From: Legionella genomosp. 1
GTDB taxonomy: Bacteria; Pseudomonadota; Gammaproteobacteria; Legionellales; Legionellaceae
Direction of reading: 5' to 3'
Assembly (NCBI GenBank): GCA_945867185.1
Contig: CAMBHM010000122.1
Span: 1 to 5,005 of the forward strand
DNA: 5,005 nt
Under the pieces are notes generated by a model. That model searched no databases. It saw only the letters and a list, made by a program, of their open reading frames with translations, and was not told the origin of the DNA. Below are positions 1 through 5,005 of the stretch, one piece after another (position 1 is the stretch's first letter; each line of letters starts with the position of its first letter). Made by a program: the position numbers and the translations under genes.

Positions 1-1
1 C

Positions 2-1831
2 TTACCAAACCTCATCGATCTGCTGATGATCGCAATAAAAAACTCTCTTTCTAACTATCCAAGCAACATACACCACTCTTGGTTGCCTCTAATTCCAAAA
101 GAACATGTAACAGACATTGTAACAGCCTGTCTAACATCGAGTGAGACAGTCCTTTTTCGATACCTATGTAACACACGATCTGTCATCTGCACGAATCTAC
201 AGGTGATGTGTTCTGTAGGAATGCCCCTATCGACCCTAATCAACTACCTGAAAACGCCTAAGATCTCAGATAGGATTAAAGCGGCGGGGTCGGATGCGAT
301 TGTTGGGATTACATTGGTTCTTTCTAAACTGGGTGATTTCGACAGTGCGCAATCATTTTTAAGAGCACACATTGGGGGTATTACCCCTTGCTCTTTGTAT
401 AATATCGATTGGCATCAATTATATGCCGTGATGCAGGAAAAGTTTGAGCCACTTTTTTGGGATTTCGTTAGAAGATCCTTGCCTAACATCCCGTCTGGCG
501 ATGTAAACAACAACACCTTCTTTCACAAGCATGCCAGCGATACCCCGTTGTCGGCGATCATCATGGCATATCCTGATTTTCATCTGTTTAAAATCAAGGC
601 TGCCTCAACCATTGCGATCGCTGTGGCGTTGTTCAGAGAAAAATTAAACGATGACTTCGTCTACTTCGACAAAAAAAAGGCACTACAAGCACTGATCGAA
701 AGATCGGATTTTTTGCCAAGATCCACAGCCCTTGAAGCGAGCCTTCTGGAAGAAGCATTTTTGACTCCCCAACATATTCCACTGCTGCTCCAGCTGGCTG
801 ATAAGATGTGCCCACTCATTGAAGAAAAACGATTGTTTTTAGAACGCCATCGTCATCTGTTTGCATCTACAAATGGTTATCTTCTGATAAAGGATCTACC
901 CAGCGATTTTGCAACCCTCATCGTTGAAATCTTCAAGGCTGATTATTTGACAAAGCATGATGACCTTCCAAATCTGATTTCTATCCTAGGCCCCTACCTT
1001 ACAATAGAAGACTTCCACACATTGCTGATGCTCCAAGATAAAGATAAGCTTTTGAGCTACCCTGTCATCTATCAGATTGCTCTTGCCCAACCACAATATT
1101 GTTATGAACACTATTTTGTAGACAAAAGCGCTGCTGCGCTAAGCTTGTTAACACCTGCTGACAGCTTCTTTAGCTTCCTAAGGCCAGATAACATACTGAT
1201 GACGGCTGAACTATTAATTAAGGTTGCGCCTGCACACTTACTTTGGCTTGAGCGTTCCCTTGGAAGCTTCACATACCCCCAGACCCTTTTCAGAGCCCCC
1301 ACGCTCGTTGCTAAATTTTTTACATTATTATTAGATATGCCTGATCCTCTCGATGCGCTGACGCGTTGGATGATGATGATCCCATTTTTTTCTGTAGCCC
1401 AGACATTTTCCACCCTACGATTACAAATGGTCATCGATCACTTAAAGGAATCAAAATCCACAAAAAACACATTTCTCTTAGGGGCCTTTTTATCGGATGA
1501 GCTTCTAGTAATCAATGGCATAGATCTGGAAAGGGTTTATCATCACGAGCGTGATTTTGATGCATGCTACAAAGAAGCCGTGATTTCCCTGCAATGCGTT
1601 GCTCAGGATGAAGCATTCCCTCATCATAGAATCGCCGCTTATCTCCTGCTTCAACTAAAAACTCGCGTAGAATCCTGTATTAAACCCGATAACTATCCAC
1701 AGACATTGGAGACATTAGCTTCGATCGATAAAGAAGCTCGAGGCATGAGTCTGTTTTTTGCGCCAATGAGAAAGAGAACGGCTACAGAAATTACATCTGA
1801 CGATACAGTGGACTCACACTGCTCCCATTAA
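2..1831 (+). CDS. Large unrecognised leucine-rich helical protein (5' end outside window)
   Basis: I do not recognise this protein. The first ATG in the window is at 26 and gives 601 residues, but the frame stays open to position 2 (codons reading LPNLIDLL before that Met). No Shine-Dalgarno sequence precedes the ATG, so the gene probably begins upstream and this is its C-terminal part. The sequence is rich in Leu, Ala, Ile and Phe in amphipathic blocks of about 30-40 residues separated by Pro/Asp/Asn turns, which suggests an all-helical, possibly alpha-solenoid fold. I see no signal peptide, clear membrane segment, nucleotide-binding motif or catalytic signature. Counting from the ATG at 26, residues 574-584 form a Phe-Phe-Ala-Pro plus Arg/Lys motif, followed by a 17-residue polar acidic/His tail. 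The gene is convergent with the LRR gene across 24 bases. Large unassigned helical proteins like this are common among Legionellales effectors, so a secreted host-interaction role is possible but unproven. The reading frame is sure; the function is unknown. Confidence 0.85.
   Translation, partial: LPNLIDLLMIAIKNSLSNYPSNIHHSWLPLIPKEHVTDIVTACLTSSETVLFRYLCNTRSVICTNLQVMCSVGMPLSTLINYLKTPKISDRIKAAGSDAIVGITLVLSKLGDFDSAQSFLRAHIGGITPCSLYNIDWHQLYAVMQEKFEPLFWDFVRRSLPNIPSGDVNNNTFFHKHASDTPLSAIIMAYPDFHLFKIKAASTIAIAVALFREKLNDDFVYFDKKKALQALIERSDFLPRSTALEASLLEEAFLTPQHIPLLLQLADKMCPLIEEKRLFLERHRHLFASTNGYLLIKDLPSDFATLIVEIFKADYLTKHDDLPNLISILGPYLTIEDFHTLLMLQDKDKLLSYPVIYQIALAQPQYCYEHYFVDKSAAALSLLTPADSFFSFLRPDNILMTAELLIKVAPAHLLWLERSLGSFTYPQTLFRAPTLVAKFFTLLLDMPDPLDALTRWMMMIPFFSVAQTFSTLRLQMVIDHLKESKSTKNTFLLGAFLSDELLVINGIDLERVYHHERDFDACYKEAVISLQCVAQDEAFPHHRIAAYLLLQLKTRVESCIKPDNYPQTLETLASIDKEARGMSLFFAPMRKRTATEITSDDTVDSHCSH
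1745..1777 (+). other. C-terminal FFAP-basic short motif (PIP-box-like)
   Basis: This encodes residues 574-584 (counted from the ATG at 26) of the helical protein, MSLFFAPMRKR, 17 residues before its stop. It has a hydrophobic residue three before a Phe-Phe pair, then Ala-Pro and a cluster of Arg and Lys. The neighbouring LRR protein carries a matching element at a similar distance from its C-terminus. The pattern resembles eukaryotic PIP boxes that continue into a basic stretch, but Ala stands where the canonical Gln would be. The function is inferred only. Confidence 0.4.
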
Positions 1832-1855
1832 GTCGACACCTTTTTGATATTCATT

Positions 1856-2785
1856 TTAAGTGATTGTGGGAGATGGAACGAATTCTTTAGGCGCTACCCT
1901 TGCCGAAGTCCCTGATTTTATTTTTTTGGATGGTGCAAAAAAACCGGGTAGTTTCAGAGTAGGCTTTGTAGCAGGCTCTTCCGAGACAGTCGCTAAGGTT
2001 TTAATTTTTATTGAAATGGATTGGGAAGATTCTTCAGTGTTACGAGGGCGTCTTGAGGAGGCCGTTTCATCGGCGCTTAGATCACCGTATAGTGAGGGTA
2101 ATTTGGGTGAAAGACCTGTTGCAACACCTGTGCCTTTGATCATGACGGGATGCTCGTGCCAACCGATATCAATGATTAAACCTTCTGGAAAGAGAGTACT
2201 TAAACTTGTTATCCAGCTCTCATCCATCCGATGTAAGCCATTTTCACTTAAGTCGAGCTTTTTTAAATGTATGGGAAGGGCGCGGGTAAAAAGACGCCAG
2301 TCTGCAGATGAAAGCGAATTGAGCCCATTTCCACGACAATCTAAATATTCGAGGCAATCAGGGAGAATGGTTAAGATGGGAGCGATGTCGCTCATAGGTT
2401 GATATTGAATTCCGGTGTAGCCCAAACCAAGCGATCTCATTTTGGACAATCGAAATGTAGCGAACGTATCGCTTAAGCCCAAGTAGGACTCACCATAAAA
2501 CAGTTGATTCCCATATAAATCAAGGGACACGATGTGACTGGGAATTGCTAGAAAAAGTTTAGATAGAATAATACTTGAGTAAAAATTAAGAAAATTAACC
2601 CCTAAATCAAGATGGGTTATCCATGCGGGCATGCTCAGAATCATCGTTTCAACTTCAAGGGGACTACGATATCCCAAAAAATTCATACTTAACTCAAGGA
2701 TCCGCGCTTCTTTGGGTGTTTTTCTAATAAGATCAGTGATCTCATCTAAGGTAAGTCGACTCAGATTTCGAAGGATATGATGCAT
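1856..2785 (-). CDS. Leucine-rich repeat protein, candidate secreted effector
   Basis: This is a 309-residue LRR protein when started at the ATG at 2785. That start has AAGGA nine bases upstream; the longer start at 2809 (317 aa) has no ribosome binding site. After a short helical N-terminus come six recognisable LRR strands: ILELSMNFL, ITHLDLGVNFL, IVSLDLYGNQL, MRSLGLGYTGI, LEYLDCRGNGL and LKKLDLSENGL, with a degenerate seventh (LIIDIGW). They span about residues 29-208. Inter-strand segments such as 'FLAIPSHI' and 'TRALPIHL' follow the Legionella-type LRR pattern. Residues from about 215 to the end form a Ser/Thr/Lys/Pro-rich, probably disordered tail containing a Phe-Phe-Ala-Pro-Ser-Lys-Lys motif. 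There is no signal peptide, membrane anchor or visible enzymatic domain. LRRs bind proteins, and in Legionellales such proteins are often Dot/Icm-translocated effectors; secretion here is an inference. It is transcribed divergently from minD. LRR identity is strong; the target is unknown. Confidence 0.88.
   Translation of the reverse strand: MHHILRNLSRLTLDEITDLIRKTPKEARILELSMNFLGYRSPLEVETMILSMPAWITHLDLGVNFLNFYSSIILSKLFLAIPSHIVSLDLYGNQLFYGESYLGLSDTFATFRLSKMRSLGLGYTGIQYQPMSDIAPILTILPDCLEYLDCRGNGLNSLSSADWRLFTRALPIHLKKLDLSENGLHRMDESWITSLSTLFPEGLIIDIGWHEHPVMIKGTGVATGLSPKLPSLYGDLSADETASSRRPRNTEESSQSISIKIKTLATVSEEPATKPTLKLPGFFAPSKKIKSGTSARVAPKEFVPSPTIT
1916..1960 (-). other. C-terminal FFAP-basic short motif in the LRR protein (PIP-box-like)
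   Basis: This encodes TLKLPGFFAPSKKIK, residues 276-290 of the 309-residue form, 19 residues before the stop and within the polar tail. The order is Thr-x-x-Leu-x-x-Phe-Phe-Ala-Pro-Ser-Lys-Lys-x-Lys. That matches a PIP box (Gln-x-x-hydrophobic-x-x-Phe-Phe) except for Thr in place of Gln, and it has the trailing basic residues seen in human DNA ligase I (SFFHPKK). It parallels the motif at the end of the convergent helical protein. Function is inferred, not shown. Confidence 0.4.
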
Positions 2786-2794
2786 TATAAAAAA

Positions 2795-2799
2795 TCCTT
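2795..2799 (-). promoter_or_regulatory. Ribosome binding site deciding the LRR gene start
   Basis: On the minus strand AAGGA lies nine bases before the ATG at 2785 and inside the reading frame of the longer candidate starting at 2809. The stretch before 2809 (minus strand GCGATCCTAACCC) has no purine-rich site. This favours the 309-residue form. Confidence 0.7.
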
Positions 2800-2836
2800 G
2801 TTTGACCATGGGTTAGGATCGCGCCCTTTGTCTTGC

Positions 2837-2866
2837 ATATTAGCCGTGTCAATAAATTGCTCTTAA
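2837..2866 (-). promoter_or_regulatory. Weak candidate sigma-70 promoter for the LRR gene
   Basis: Reading the minus strand, TTAAGA (2866-2861) as -35 and TAATAT (2842-2837) as -10 are separated by 18 bases, each matching the consensus at four of six positions. Transcription would start near 2830 and leave a leader of about 45 bases before the ATG at 2785. A perfect TTGACA lies between them at 2852-2847 but has no suitable -10 at normal spacing. The location in the divergent intergenic region is right; the exact elements are uncertain. Confidence 0.3.
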
Positions 2867-2874
2867 GAATAGGG

Positions 2875-2904
2875 TTGAATCGCGTATCGAATCCCGTGTA
2901 CACT
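2875..2904 (+). promoter_or_regulatory. Candidate sigma-70 promoter for minDE
   Basis: TTGAAT (2875-2880) and TACACT (2899-2904) are separated by 18 bases. Each matches the -35 or -10 consensus at four of six positions. The transcript would begin near 2911, leaving a leader of about 55 bases before the TTG at 2966. The perfect 8-base palindrome GTGTACAC (2896-2903) overlaps the -10 and could be a small operator, but a palindrome this short may be chance. A promoter is expected here because the gene upstream of minD faces the other way. Confidence 0.4.
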
Positions 2905-2950
2905 ATCATACAGTTATATCGTCGACAATACTGAGCGTGCTCACATAATA

Positions 2951-2957
2951 AGGAAGG
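2951..2957 (+). promoter_or_regulatory. Ribosome binding site of minD supporting a TTG start
   Basis: AGGAAGG ends eight bases before the TTG at 2966, an ideal spacing. No in-frame ATG or GTG lies nearby that would keep the conserved MinD N-terminus ([13 protein letters not shown]), so the strong site and the protein alignment together fix the unusual TTG start. Confidence 0.8.
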
Positions 2958-2965
2958 GCTTTGCA

Positions 2966-3796
2966 TTGGCTAAAATCATCGTTGTGACCTCTGGGAAAGG
3001 AGGCGTTGGAAAAACCACATCATCAGCGGCCATTGCTTCAGGACTTGCGATGCGTGGACACAAAACCGTCGTCATAGATTTTGACATCGGTCTTCGTAAC
3101 TTAGACATCATCATGGGTTGTGAGCGTCGTGTGGTCTACGACTTTATCAATGTTATCAATGGGGAGGCCACCCTCAAGCAAGCGCTTATCAAAGACAAAC
3201 GTTTGCCCCAGCTGTGTATTTTGCCTGCCTCACAAACTCGAGACAAAGATGCCTTAACGCTAGAGGGCGTTGAAAAAATTTTAAAGGATCTATCCGAAGA
3301 GTTTGCCTACATCATCTGCGATTCACCAGCAGGGATTGAAGCTGGCGCTATGATGGCCATGTATTTTGCCGATGAAGCCATCATCGTAACGAATCCAGAA
3401 GTCTCTTCCGTTCGAGATTCAGACAGAATTCTAGGCATATTGGCCAGTAAAACCAAACGTGCCATCGAAAGCAACGAGGCCATCAAAGAACACCTCTTGC
3501 TCACCCGCTACGATCCAGAACGCGTTGAAAAAGGAGAGATGCTCTCCGTTCAAGATGTGAAGGAAATATTGGCCATTCCTCTCATCGGGATTATTCCAGA
3601 ATCGAAAGCTGTCTTAAAAGCATCTAATACAGGTATGCCTGTTGTGCTCGATGAAACCAGTGATGCAGGCCACGCTTATCAAGATGCCATTGCCCGCTTC
3701 CTCGGTGAAGAACGGCCCATGCGATTTGCACAATGTGAGCGCAAAGGACTATTGCGCCGTTTATTCACGAAACACAAGGAGGGTGTGGTAGCATGA
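2966..3796 (+). CDS. minD: Septum site-determining ATPase MinD
   Basis: MinD is the ParA/MinD-family ATPase that dimerises on ATP, binds the inner membrane, recruits the division inhibitor MinC, and is released by MinE, producing pole-to-pole oscillation that keeps FtsZ rings at midcell. The 276-residue product is close to the E. coli length of 270. It has the deviant Walker A motif KGGVGKTT at 11-18 (signature Lys11 and Lys16), switch I Asp40 in the [10 protein letters not shown] segment, Walker B ending at Asp119 in CDSPAGIE, and the conserved [20 protein letters not shown] stretch at 142-161. The C-terminal amphipathic membrane-targeting helix, KGLLRRLF at 260-267, is present with a nine-residue extension. 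Start is TTG behind a strong ribosome binding site. It overlaps minE by four bases (ATGA), so the two are translationally coupled. Unlike E. coli minCDE, no minC is directly upstream; the divergent LRR gene is there instead. Confidence 0.98.
   Translation: MAKIIVVTSGKGGVGKTTSSAAIASGLAMRGHKTVVIDFDIGLRNLDIIMGCERRVVYDFINVINGEATLKQALIKDKRLPQLCILPASQTRDKDALTLEGVEKILKDLSEEFAYIICDSPAGIEAGAMMAMYFADEAIIVTNPEVSSVRDSDRILGILASKTKRAIESNEAIKEHLLLTRYDPERVEKGEMLSVQDVKEILAIPLIGIIPESKAVLKASNTGMPVVLDETSDAGHAYQDAIARFLGEERPMRFAQCERKGLLRRLFTKHKEGVVA
3777..3783 (+). promoter_or_regulatory. Ribosome binding site of minE inside the minD 3' end
   Basis: AGGAGGG, a near-perfect anti-16S match, lies nine bases before the minE ATG at 3793 and within the last codons of minD. 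It suggests that minE is translated efficiently in its own right as well as by coupling through the ATGA overlap. It is stronger than the minD combination of AGGAAGG with TTG. Confidence 0.75.
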
Positions 3797-4053
3797 GTAT
3801 TTTTAATTATTTACGCAGACGCAACGCGACCGCTTCCGTTGCCAAAGAGCGGCTGCAAATCATCATTTCTCATGAGCGGAAGCAACGCAATGCCCCTGAT
3901 TATTTGCCGAAATTGCAAGAAGAAATCTTAGCGGTGATCGCCAAATACGTGCCCATCAGTCGGGAGCAAGTCAGCGTCAGTCTCGAGCGTCTGGGAGATA
4001 ACTCTATCCTCGAACTCAACGTCACGATGCCTGACCACGCATTTGCTGAATAG
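3793..4053 (+). CDS. minE: Cell division topological specificity factor MinE
   Basis: MinE stimulates the ATPase of membrane-bound MinD, displaces MinC and drives the Min oscillation. The product is 86 residues (E. coli 88). The N-terminal amphipathic, basic membrane-targeting segment is residues 2-10 (SIFNYLRRR). The MinD-contact/anti-MinCD region is about 13-31 and includes the conserved [13 protein letters not shown]. The dimerising topological specificity domain is about 32-86, with conserved [17 protein letters not shown] (37-53) and [10 protein letters not shown] (71-80). All regions needed for function are present. The gene starts inside the minD stop (ATGA overlap) and its last 32 bases overlap the 3' end of the convergent hydrolase gene. 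No terminator hairpin is visible right after it. Confidence 0.97.
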   Translation: MSIFNYLRRRNATASVAKERLQIIISHERKQRNAPDYLPKLQEEILAVIAKYVPISREQVSVSLERLGDNSILELNVTMPDHAFAE

Positions 4054-4819
4054 TCTGTCGAACGACCTCCGCGGTGAGATCTGGATGTTCCATCGGAAAC
4101 ATATGCGTTCCTTTCATTTTAATGCACTGGATCCCATGTGATTGTTTCATATATCTCAAATCAGTCCGATCTATCACCGTGCTTCTTTCCCCATAAATAA
4201 GGGCCGTTGGAGTCTTCAATTGGCCCTCGTGATCCGGGAGTGTATGGGGGATGGTTCGATAAATTTGATATTCTATGTTCCTATCAAATCGCAGCGTATA
4301 CCCTTTTTCGTCCTGCAGCAAACCAAAGTCAATATAATCATTCAAGCACGCTTCCGAAAACGATTTAAATAATACCCGACTTTTCAAATACGCGTAGGCC
4401 TCTGCTCGACTAGACCAATGCTGTTGCCTTAGACGAGTACGGTGCGCCGGTGTCAACCTATCTATCATACCAATGGCTTTAGAAAACCGGACCACCTGAG
4501 ACTTCAAACGACCCATAAACGGGGAATCTAATACTATTACAAACTGAAACAAAGCGGGACATTTGATGGCGGCTAACAAGCTCAGTACCCCACCCAAAGA
4601 ATGCCCAAGGGCAATGACTGGCTTTGAGGCCTGGGCACGGATACTTTCAATCACTTCATCAATGAGATAGTGCCAATTGTCCGTGATAGGGAACTCGCGA
4701 TCATGCCCAATTTTCTCAATACAGCCGATCTCAAATTCAGGCTGTAACCGTTGCAACAATTGTGCGTAACACGAGGAGGGAAATCCATTTCCATGTGCAA
4801 AATGAATCACGTCTTTCAT
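4022..4819 (-). CDS. Alpha/beta hydrolase fold protein
   Basis: This is a 265-residue single-domain alpha/beta hydrolase, a usual length for the fold. The N-terminus carries HGNGFP (9-14), the oxyanion-hole region after strand 3. The nucleophile elbow is GHSLGG (72-77) with Ser74. The catalytic His is most likely His239 in [10 protein letters not shown]. The acid is probably Glu211 (YGERS) or Asp217. A helical, basic cap of about residues 100-190 sits between the elbow and the C-terminal strands. No signal peptide or membrane segment is seen, so it is probably cytoplasmic. The substrate cannot be told from sequence: esterase, lipase-like, thioesterase or other hydrolases are all possible. Its ATG overlaps the TGA of an upstream membrane-protein gene (ATGA), with no strong ribosome binding site of its own, which points to translational coupling. 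Its last ten or so codons overlap the end of minE on the opposite strand. Confidence 0.95.
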   Translation of the reverse strand: MKDVIHFAHGNGFPSSCYAQLLQRLQPEFEIGCIEKIGHDREFPITDNWHYLIDEVIESIRAQASKPVIALGHSLGGVLSLLAAIKCPALFQFVIVLDSPFMGRLKSQVVRFSKAIGMIDRLTPAHRTRLRQQHWSSRAEAYAYLKSRVLFKSFSEACLNDYIDFGLLQDEKGYTLRFDRNIEYQIYRTIPHTLPDHEGQLKTPTALIYGERSTVIDRTDLRYMKQSHGIQCIKMKGTHMFPMEHPDLTAEVVRQTIQQMRGQAS

Positions 4820-5004
4820 TCTAAGACCATCTGACGGCTTCTACGTCGAACACACAACCCTGCATAATTAAAATAAACGGCTAACAAAATGATATAAGGG
4901 AATCCATCCATCGGCAGTGTGAGATTCAGCGTTGTGAAAGCAACAAACACCACCATGGTGGCGGTAGACGAGACGAACGACAAACGGCAAGCGGATTTAA
5001 AGGT
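4816..5004 (-). CDS. C-terminal end of an unrecognised membrane protein (5' end outside window)
   Basis: Reading the minus strand from the right edge, one frame is open for 62 codons and stops at TGA (4818-4816). The peptide has two hydrophobic stretches, roughly TMVVFVAFTTLNLTL and YIILLAVYFNYAGL, joined by a short PMDGFP turn. It ends in a basic, positive-inside-like tail ([12 protein letters not shown]). This looks like the last two membrane helices of an inner-membrane protein with a cytoplasmic C-terminus. The stop overlaps the hydrolase start in an ATGA, so the two genes are very likely cotranscribed and coupled. The family cannot be named from this fragment. Confidence 0.7.
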   Translation of the reverse strand, partial: TFKSACRLSFVSSTATMVVFVAFTTLNLTLPMDGFPYIILLAVYFNYAGLCVRRRSRQMVLE

Positions 5005-5005
5005 C

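Noticed and set aside
375..387. GGGGTA-T-TACCCC palindrome
   Set aside because: A perfect 6-base inverted repeat with a one-base centre, too tight to form a hairpin, lying inside the first coding region and encoding ordinary residues; no operator context.
1111..1434. 107-codon minus-strand open frame
   Set aside because: It is a shadow inside the long helical-protein gene, with no start signal and no plausible protein pattern.
1860..2402. 180-codon open frame on the plus strand starting at GTG
   Set aside because: It lies entirely antisense to the LRR gene, has no ribosome binding site, and its composition (many Ser, Arg, Lys without fold-like pattern) looks like a shadow of the LRR codons.
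2847..2852. Perfect TTGACA -35 hexamer on the minus strand upstream of the LRR gene
   Set aside because: At 16-18 bases downstream there is no -10-like sequence (CAAAGG region), so a complete promoter using it cannot be supported.
2847..2866. Possible PmrA-like direct repeat (CTTAAGAGC / TTTATTGAC on the minus strand) upstream of the LRR gene
   Set aside because: The spacing is suggestive of the Legionella effector regulator site, but by my count only about 6 and 4 of 9 positions match the half-site as I recall it; too weak to call.
2742..2966. 74-codon minus-strand open frame spanning the minD upstream region and the LRR start
   Set aside because: It overlaps the well-supported LRR start and the divergent promoter region, has a Cys/Arg/Tyr-rich product without recognisable features, and lacks a supported start.
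4142..4372. 76-codon plus-strand open frame
   Set aside because: It lies antisense inside the hydrolase gene, whose family motifs are clear; no ribosome binding site or family resemblance.
1..5005. tRNA, rRNA, CRISPR, insertion sequence, integrase or attachment-site repeats
   Set aside because: I saw no cloverleaf-like segment, regularly spaced direct repeats, transposase-like frame or terminal inverted repeats; nearly all of the window is accounted for by protein-coding genes.

Overview
The window looks like chromosomal DNA of a gammaproteobacterium, most likely from the order Legionellales (Legionella/Coxiella/Aquicella/Berkiella type). The MinD and MinE proteins closely match the gammaproteobacterial forms. 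The leucine-rich repeat (LRR) protein has the 'IPxxIxxLDLxxNxL' repeat style I associate with Legionella-type LRR effectors. The large unrecognised helical protein beside it is also typical of such genomes. The assignment rests on protein style only and is an inference.

Layout. (1) Positions 2-1831, plus strand: the 3' part of a large unrecognised, leucine-rich, predicted all-helical protein whose frame is still open at the left edge. (2) Positions 1856-2785, minus strand: an LRR protein with a long polar C-terminal tail, convergent with the first gene across only 24 bases. (3) Positions 2786-2965: a divergent promoter region between the LRR gene and minD. (4) Positions 2966-4053, plus strand: minD (TTG start) and minE with a 4-base ATGA overlap, forming the division-site-selection module; no minC lies next to them. 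(5) Positions 4022-4819, minus strand: an alpha/beta hydrolase whose 3' end overlaps the 3' end of minE by 32 bases. (6) Positions 4816-5004, minus strand: the C-terminal 62 codons of a membrane protein whose TGA overlaps the hydrolase ATG, so the two are probably one operon.

How the parts relate. MinD and MinE form the membrane oscillator that places the division septum. The hydrolase and membrane protein look like a separate two-gene unit running toward minE. The helical protein and the LRR protein are the accessory part and are candidate host-interaction proteins.

The most intriguing observation is that these two non-homologous neighbours share a short C-terminal motif about 25 residues from their ends: hydrophobic-x-x-Phe-Phe-Ala-Pro followed by a basic cluster. 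It resembles the eukaryotic PCNA-binding (PIP) box as found in DNA ligase I and UNG2, but lacks the canonical glutamine. It may be a host-mimicking or targeting motif, or a coincidence.
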